This document shows, in pieces, positions 60,090-64,000 of a DNA stretch of 64,000 nucleotides (its first letter is position 1; every line of letters begins with the position of its first letter). Under the pieces are notes generated by a model that was given only the letters and a program-made list of their open reading frames with translations, was not told where the DNA came from and did not search any database. A program made the translations under genes and the position numbers. The stretch is from Acididesulfobacillus acetoxydans (GTDB taxonomy: Bacteria; Bacillota; Desulfitobacteriia; Desulfitobacteriales; Desulfitobacteriaceae), in the NCBI RefSeq assembly GCF_902729405.1, contig NZ_LR746496.1, positions 2,108,001 to 2,172,000 of the forward strand. Direction: 5' to 3'.

Positions 60090-61574
60090 GTGCCAAAGTG
60101 GCGTGGAATGGCAGCCGATCTGGGTGCAAGCAACGGACGTACCGTTTTAGGGGAGTATGATGGCGCAAAAGTCAGTTTGGCTGAAGTCAGCAGGTTCTCC
60201 AATGTGCCGATCAATTTAGGCGGTACACTTTATTGGAACTTTCTCGGCCTTTTCCGCGAGGTTGTAGCAGGTTTATCCAAAAGCTCAAGCCAAGGCAAGC
60301 CGCCCGTGAGCCTGGGAATAGACAGCTGGGCCGTTGATTTTGGCTTGCTTGATGCGAGTGGGGAGCTGATGCAAAACCCGAGGCACTACCGTGATCATCA
60401 CAATGAGGGTATGATGCAGGAGGTTTTTGCCCGGATTCCGGGTGCGATCGTATACGAACGCACCGGAATTCAACTGATGCAAATCAATACCCTATACCAG
60501 CTCATGTTTCTGCGCCTGTACCGGCCGGCATTGCTCCAGGGAGCTAAGGTTCTCTTGCTCTTTCCGGATCTGATGATCTATTTTCTGACGGGAGTCAAAA
60601 TTGCCGAGTTTACAAATGCGACTACAACTCAGTTATTCAATCCGTACCTGGGCACCTGGGATCAGGAACTGATGTCAAAACTGGACTTGCCCAGACAGAT
60701 CTTCGCCCCGATCGTTTCTCCGTTCCAGGTTATCGGTCCGCTTCGCCCTGATATAGTTTCCGCTAACCGAACTGAGAAGCTCTCAGTGGTGACTGTAGGA
60801 GAACATGACACAGCGTCGGCGGTTTTTGCCATTCCGTATGAGGCAGAGAACTACGCCTATATTTCAAGTGGCACCTGGTCTTTGGTAGGTACCGTGTCTG
60901 AAAAACCTCTCATTACCGAACTGACGGCGAAATACAATTTTACGAATGAGGGTGGGGTTAACGGAAATTACCGGGTGCTCAAGAATGTGATGGGTCTCTG
61001 GCTGCTGCAAGAAGTCCTACGACGACTTGACCAGGCTGGGCAAAGTTTCAGCTACTCGGACTTGTCAGCCTTAGCTTTAAAGGCACAGGCCTTCGAATGT
61101 GTGATCGATCCGGATGGTTCAGACTTCCTGGCCCCCGTGAATATGATCGAAGCGATTCAGGCTTACTGTTTGCGGACCCACCAAAGCAAACCGTCGAATC
61201 CGGGGGCAATAAGCCGGGTAATCTTTGAGAGCCTGGCACTTAAGTATCGTTTCGTCATTGAGAAACTTGAGCAGGTTACCGGGCGTTCTCTGGAAGTCAT
61301 TCACATTGTCGGTGGCGGGGTTCATAATGAGCTACTGTGCCAAATGACGGCTGACGCGACCCATAAACCGGTTTTGGCCGGACCGGCAGAAGCAACCATT
61401 ATCGGTAATATCTGCGCTCAGCTCATCGCCGTCAAGGAGCTTGGGCCGGCGGAGGTGCCGTTGCTTGTGAGAAATTCTTTTCCGCCCCAGGTATACACGC
61501 CGCAGAAGGACCGGTCAGCGTGGGATCAGGCTTATCTCAAACTTTTGAGTCTCATGGGAGAGCGGGGAGCTTGA
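60090..61574 (+). CDS. rhaB: L-rhamnulokinase
   Basis: FGGY-family kinase (494 aa) that phosphorylates L-rhamnulose at O1 with ATP. Rhamnulokinase-specific segments are AADLGASNGRTVLGEYDG, LGIDSWAVDFGLLDASGEL, HYRDHHNEGMM, TQLFNPYLGTWDQ, VGEHDTASAVFAIP, YISSGTWSLVGTV, NFTNEGGVNGNYRVLKNVMG and GGGVHNELLCQMTADATHKP. GTG at 60090 is preferred, since AAGGGGGG ends seven bases before it; a TTG six bases upstream is too close to that site. Its product feeds the encapsulated aldolase. Confidence 0.93.
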   Translation: MPKWRGMAADLGASNGRTVLGEYDGAKVSLAEVSRFSNVPINLGGTLYWNFLGLFREVVAGLSKSSSQGKPPVSLGIDSWAVDFGLLDASGELMQNPRHYRDHHNEGMMQEVFARIPGAIVYERTGIQLMQINTLYQLMFLRLYRPALLQGAKVLLLFPDLMIYFLTGVKIAEFTNATTTQLFNPYLGTWDQELMSKLDLPRQIFAPIVSPFQVIGPLRPDIVSANRTEKLSVVTVGEHDTASAVFAIPYEAENYAYISSGTWSLVGTVSEKPLITELTAKYNFTNEGGVNGNYRVLKNVMGLWLLQEVLRRLDQAGQSFSYSDLSALALKAQAFECVIDPDGSDFLAPVNMIEAIQAYCLRTHQSKPSNPGAISRVIFESLALKYRFVIEKLEQVTGRSLEVIHIVGGGVHNELLCQMTADATHKPVLAGPAEATIIGNICAQLIAVKELGPAEVPLLVRNSFPPQVYTPQKDRSAWDQAYLKLLSLMGERGA

Positions 61575-61683
61575 CCGGAACGACGAGAGTTGCAGAGAGA
61601 AAGTGGTACGAGCCTAAAAAGTTAAAAAATAAAAGATATAAAGCAACAAGTAAAAAGTTGAGTGATCGCAGCAGGAAACATAA

Positions 61684-61728
61684 GGGATAACGGTAAGGGA
61701 TAACGGTAAGGGATAACGGTAAGGGATA
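61684..61728 (+). repeat. 13-bp tandem repeat (GGGATAACGGTAA), 3.5 copies
   Basis: Three exact units at 61684-61722 and a partial fourth, in the gap between rhaB and aldA. Confidence 0.95.
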
Positions 61729-61823
61729 TTGCGACAGGTAAAACATTGTCAAGAAGATTGCGATCGCCATTCAGAACAGCAATCCAAGCCCATGAAGAAG
61801 AGATGAGGGAGGAAGGAACCCGA

Positions 61824-63272
61824 ATGAAAAAGTATCAACTGTACATTGACGGGGAATTCGTGTCAAGGCCTTCCGGCAGGGTGATAGCGGTAACCAACCC
61901 AGCGACGGAAGAAGTCATTTCCGAGGTTCCGGCGGGAACTGTGGAAGATGTGGCAGAAGCGGTAGTCGCTGCGGAGAGGGCGCAAAGGTCCTGGGCGAAG
62001 CTGCCCGCCGTGGAACGGGCCGGGTATTTGCATAAGATTGCTGATGGCCTGCGGGAAAATGCCGAAGATTTAGCGAGAACGATTGCGGAGGAACAAGGAA
62101 AGATACTCCCGTTATCGCGGGTGGAAGTGGATTTCTCCGCTGATTATCTGGACTATATGGCTGAGTTTGCCCGTCGCTATGAAGGCGAAATCATTCAAAG
62201 CGATCGCCCCAATGAGAATATCCTGCTCTACAAAATGCCGATTGGCGTTGTGGCGGGAATCTTGCCCTGGAATTTCCCCTTTTTCCTCATTGTCAGGAAG
62301 ATGGCTCCTGCCTTGGTCACCGGGAATACGATCGTGCTCAAGCCCAGTTCGGAAACCCCCAATAACGCTTTTGAATTTGCCAAGATAGTGGAAAAATCTT
62401 CTTTGCCCAAGGGGGTTTTCAACCTAGTATCCGGCTCAGGCGGAGTGGTCGGTGCGGCCCTGGCCGGTCATCCGAAAGTCGGGATGGTCAGCCTGACCGG
62501 GAGCGTTGAGGCCGGTATCCAAGCTATGAAGGCAGCGGCCAACAACGTGACCAAAGTGTCCTTGGAACTGGGAGGGAAAGCCCCGGCTATTGTCATGGCG
62601 GATGCGGATTTAGATTTGGCCGCGCAAGCCATTCGCGACTCAAGGGTGATCAATACCGGTCAAGTGTGCAACTGCGCCGAGAGAGTTTATGTTCATGAGT
62701 CCGTGGCTGAGAAGTTTATCGCAAAGGTAACCCAGGCCATGCAGAACACCAAATATGGCGATCCTTTGACGGAAGCCGATCTGGACATGGGACCGCTGGT
62801 AAGCAAACAGCAACTTGAGAATGTCGATGCCGCCGTGCGGCAGGCGGTCAAAGACGGAGCCCAAGTCGTTTTGGGAGGCAAGGCTTCAGAGCGTCAAAAG
62901 GGCTACTATTATGAACCCACGGTCCTGACGAATTGCCGGCAGGAGACCGCTATCATGAGACAGGAGATTTTTGGGCCGGTTCTTCCCATCACCACGTTCA
63001 AGGATCTGGATGAAGCGATAGAGATGGCGAACGATTGCGAGTATGGACTGACTTCGTCCATCTATACACAAAACATTGATGTGGCCATGCGGGCCTGCAA
63101 CGAAATTAAATTCGGTGAAACTTATATTAACCGGGAAAACTTTGAGGCCATGCAGGGCTTTCATGCCGGGTGGCGTAAGTCAGGCATCGGGGGTGCCGAT
63201 GGCAAGCACGGGCTAGAAGAGTATCTCCAGACCCATGTGGTTTATCTGCAATACAATCGCAATGTGAAGTAG
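61824..63272 (+). CDS. aldA: Lactaldehyde dehydrogenase
   Basis: NAD-dependent aldehyde dehydrogenase (482 aa) that oxidises L-lactaldehyde to L-lactate. Long stretches agree with E. coli AldA, for example YMAEFARRYEGEIIQSDRP, GILPWNFPFFLIVRKMAPAL, KVSLELGGKAPAIVM, SRVINTGQVCNCAERVYV (catalytic Cys), GETYINRENFEAMQGFHAGW and KSGIGGADGKHGLEEYLQT. It has no encapsulation tail, so it should act in the cytosol, in parallel to the CoA-linked route in the shell. ATG at 61824 after GGGAGGAAGG. A strong terminator follows and closes the island. Confidence 0.94.
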   Translation: MKKYQLYIDGEFVSRPSGRVIAVTNPATEEVISEVPAGTVEDVAEAVVAAERAQRSWAKLPAVERAGYLHKIADGLRENAEDLARTIAEEQGKILPLSRVEVDFSADYLDYMAEFARRYEGEIIQSDRPNENILLYKMPIGVVAGILPWNFPFFLIVRKMAPALVTGNTIVLKPSSETPNNAFEFAKIVEKSSLPKGVFNLVSGSGGVVGAALAGHPKVGMVSLTGSVEAGIQAMKAAANNVTKVSLELGGKAPAIVMADADLDLAAQAIRDSRVINTGQVCNCAERVYVHESVAEKFIAKVTQAMQNTKYGDPLTEADLDMGPLVSKQQLENVDAAVRQAVKDGAQVVLGGKASERQKGYYYEPTVLTNCRQETAIMRQEIFGPVLPITTFKDLDEAIEMANDCEYGLTSSIYTQNIDVAMRACNEIKFGETYINRENFEAMQGFHAGWRKSGIGGADGKHGLEEYLQTHVVYLQYNRNVK

Positions 63273-63303
63273 AATCAGGTGCTGATAAAGAAAGAAAGGA
63301 AAA

Positions 63304-63334
63304 CAAAAACCGGCGGTGTGCTTCCGCCGGTTTT
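63304..63334 (+). terminator. Intrinsic terminator of the sugar island
   Basis: AAAAACCGGCGG and CCGCCGGTTTTT pair around TGTGCTT, followed by TTGTC. It lies 32 bases behind aldA. Confidence 0.92.
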
Positions 63335-63564
63335 TGTCTATTTGTCTGTTCTCTTTCGACATGGGTATACTTTAGTTCTTCCTTCCTATTCCGGGGCTAT
63401 CCGTAATTTTTTAACGTTGATATCGGTGAGTAGGCATAATGTCCCGTAAGCAGAGATTTCCCGGTCCAGCTCATGGGCTTCATTTCCCCAGTTGTGTGTT
63501 AGCCCTCTTGAAAATGAGCCCACGCTCAATAGAAATGGCACCAAGAAATATTTAAAGAGTTACT

Positions 63565-63608
63565 GAATCTCCCCATGGCTAAAGCCGGCTTTTGCCATGG
63601 GGAGATTC
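63565..63608 (-). terminator. Long perfect hairpin behind the Rpn-like gene
   Basis: GAATCTCCCCATGGC (63565-63579) and GCCATGGGGAGATTC (63594-63608) form a 15-bp stem, extended inward by AAAGCC/GGCTTT. It lies 24 bases behind the minus-strand stop at 63632. The remaining bases between 63335 and 63564 show nothing recognisable. Confidence 0.55.
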
Positions 63609-63631
63609 AAAAGACGAGAACAAGGACGGGA

Positions 63632-64000
63632 TTACTGCGGGGTCGCTGGTTTATAGGATGTGAAGCGTTTTATGGCAGCTTGGGCTTCAGAGAAATTCGC
63701 AGCGGCGTAGAGGGCTTTCAACAATTGTTCCAGAACGTTCAAGTCCTGGAGCCGCTGGACCGTGTCCTGGAGCGATTTTGAAGCTTCACCGTATCGTATG
63801 GTCAGATAGAGAGCAATGGCTTCTTGCGTAGCTTTGATTTCTCCGGTCAAAAGGCCCCTTTGCAGTAACCGGGCATCGTAGAGTACGAAACGCTTTAAGT
63901 CTTCAAAACCAGCGGTGGTCATGAACTCGAGATGGAGCAGGGTCTCGTCTTCCAAGAGGAATATGTAGTCTGTCCGGTTTTCTTTAACCTCCAGAACAGG
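63632..64000 (-). CDS. Rpn-family recombination-promoting nuclease/transposase-like protein, C-terminal part
   Basis: The frame continues off the window edge, so only the last ~122 residues are seen. The motif ENRTDYIFLLEDETLLHLEF is characteristic of Rpn/PD-(D/E)XK transposase-like proteins (PF04754/DUF4351-type), with the catalytic core segment just visible. The rest, up to YKPATPQ, is the helical C-terminal domain typical of these genes. Such genes spread as solitary mobile-type nucleases in Clostridia. The apparent TTG start within the window is not the true start. Confidence 0.8.
   Translation of the reverse strand, partial: PVLEVKENRTDYIFLLEDETLLHLEFMTTAGFEDLKRFVLYDARLLQRGLLTGEIKATQEAIALYLTIRYGEASKSLQDTVQRLQDLNVLEQLLKALYAAANFSEAQAAIKRFTSYKPATPQ

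Noticed and set aside
41912-63272. B12-dependent or glycyl-radical diol dehydratase
   Set aside because: I looked through all genes of the island; none has dehydratase large-subunit, reactivase or glycyl-radical motifs.

Overview
The window looks like chromosomal DNA of a spore-forming member of the Firmicutes (Clostridia, Peptococcaceae/Desulfitobacteriaceae-like). Supporting signs are an alpha/beta-type small acid-soluble spore protein, YpmA- and UPF0180-family genes, strong AGGAGG-type ribosome sites with many GTG/TTG starts, a Fur-family repressor and a rather GC-rich sequence. Genus cannot be fixed from sequence alone.

Layout. 0.1-9.7 kb: purL behind a sigma-A promoter and a long leader, an FmdE-like protein (minus strand), then a B12 operon: cobO, meaB and a two-subunit acyl-CoA mutase whose diagnostic residues are those of isobutyryl-CoA mutase, not methylmalonyl-CoA mutase. 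9.7-11.8 kb: a group II intron with its reverse transcriptase, inserted after the hairpin of a small palindromic element that occurs three more times (13.6, 24.0, 40.8 kb). 12-26 kb: housekeeping and unknown genes (probable 6S RNA, histidine phosphatase, degenerate PLD-like lipoprotein, M28 peptidase, RlmI-type methyltransferase, Fur, TPR protein, FolE, YpmA-like, SurE, spore protein), with several tandem repeat arrays lying directly behind stop codons. 26-38 kb: a fatty/branched acid activation and beta-oxidation cluster (two acyl-CoA ligases on the minus strand; thiolase, SDR, acyl-CoA dehydrogenase, CoA-transferase and a CBS-PAS-AAA sigma-54 activator on the plus strand). Two opposed, near-consensus sigma-54 promoters lie in the divergent intergenic region. 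38-40 kb: twelve tRNA genes. 40-41.4 kb: a CoA-binding protein and gene debris. 41.9-63.3 kb: a large L-rhamnose (or related 6-deoxysugar) catabolic island.

The island has two halves. 41.9-50.6 kb encodes a bacterial microcompartment: a class II aldolase with a C-terminal encapsulation-type tail, three BMC-H shell proteins, PduL, an EutN/BMC-P vertex protein, a PduP-like CoA-acylating aldehyde dehydrogenase, PduS, PduT and a divergent acetate kinase. No diol dehydratase of either the B12 or glycyl-radical kind is present, so the inferred substrate of the compartment is lactaldehyde released by the aldolase, as in PVM-type compartments. 50.7-63.3 kb encodes a DeoR regulator, a sensory-rhodopsin-transducer-family protein, a UroD-fold methyltransferase with its corrinoid protein, a RhaI-type isomerase, a RhaTPQS-like ABC importer, rhamnulokinase and lactaldehyde dehydrogenase (AldA).

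Working model: the importer brings in a deoxysugar, the isomerase and kinase make the ketose 1-phosphate, the aldolase splits it to DHAP and lactaldehyde, and lactaldehyde is oxidised either inside the shell (PduP, PduL, kinase, with PduS/PduT moving electrons out) or by cytosolic AldA. The most novel feature is the corrinoid methyltransferase pair inside this operon, which suggests (inference only) that the natural substrate is an O-methylated deoxysugar that is demethylated during catabolism.
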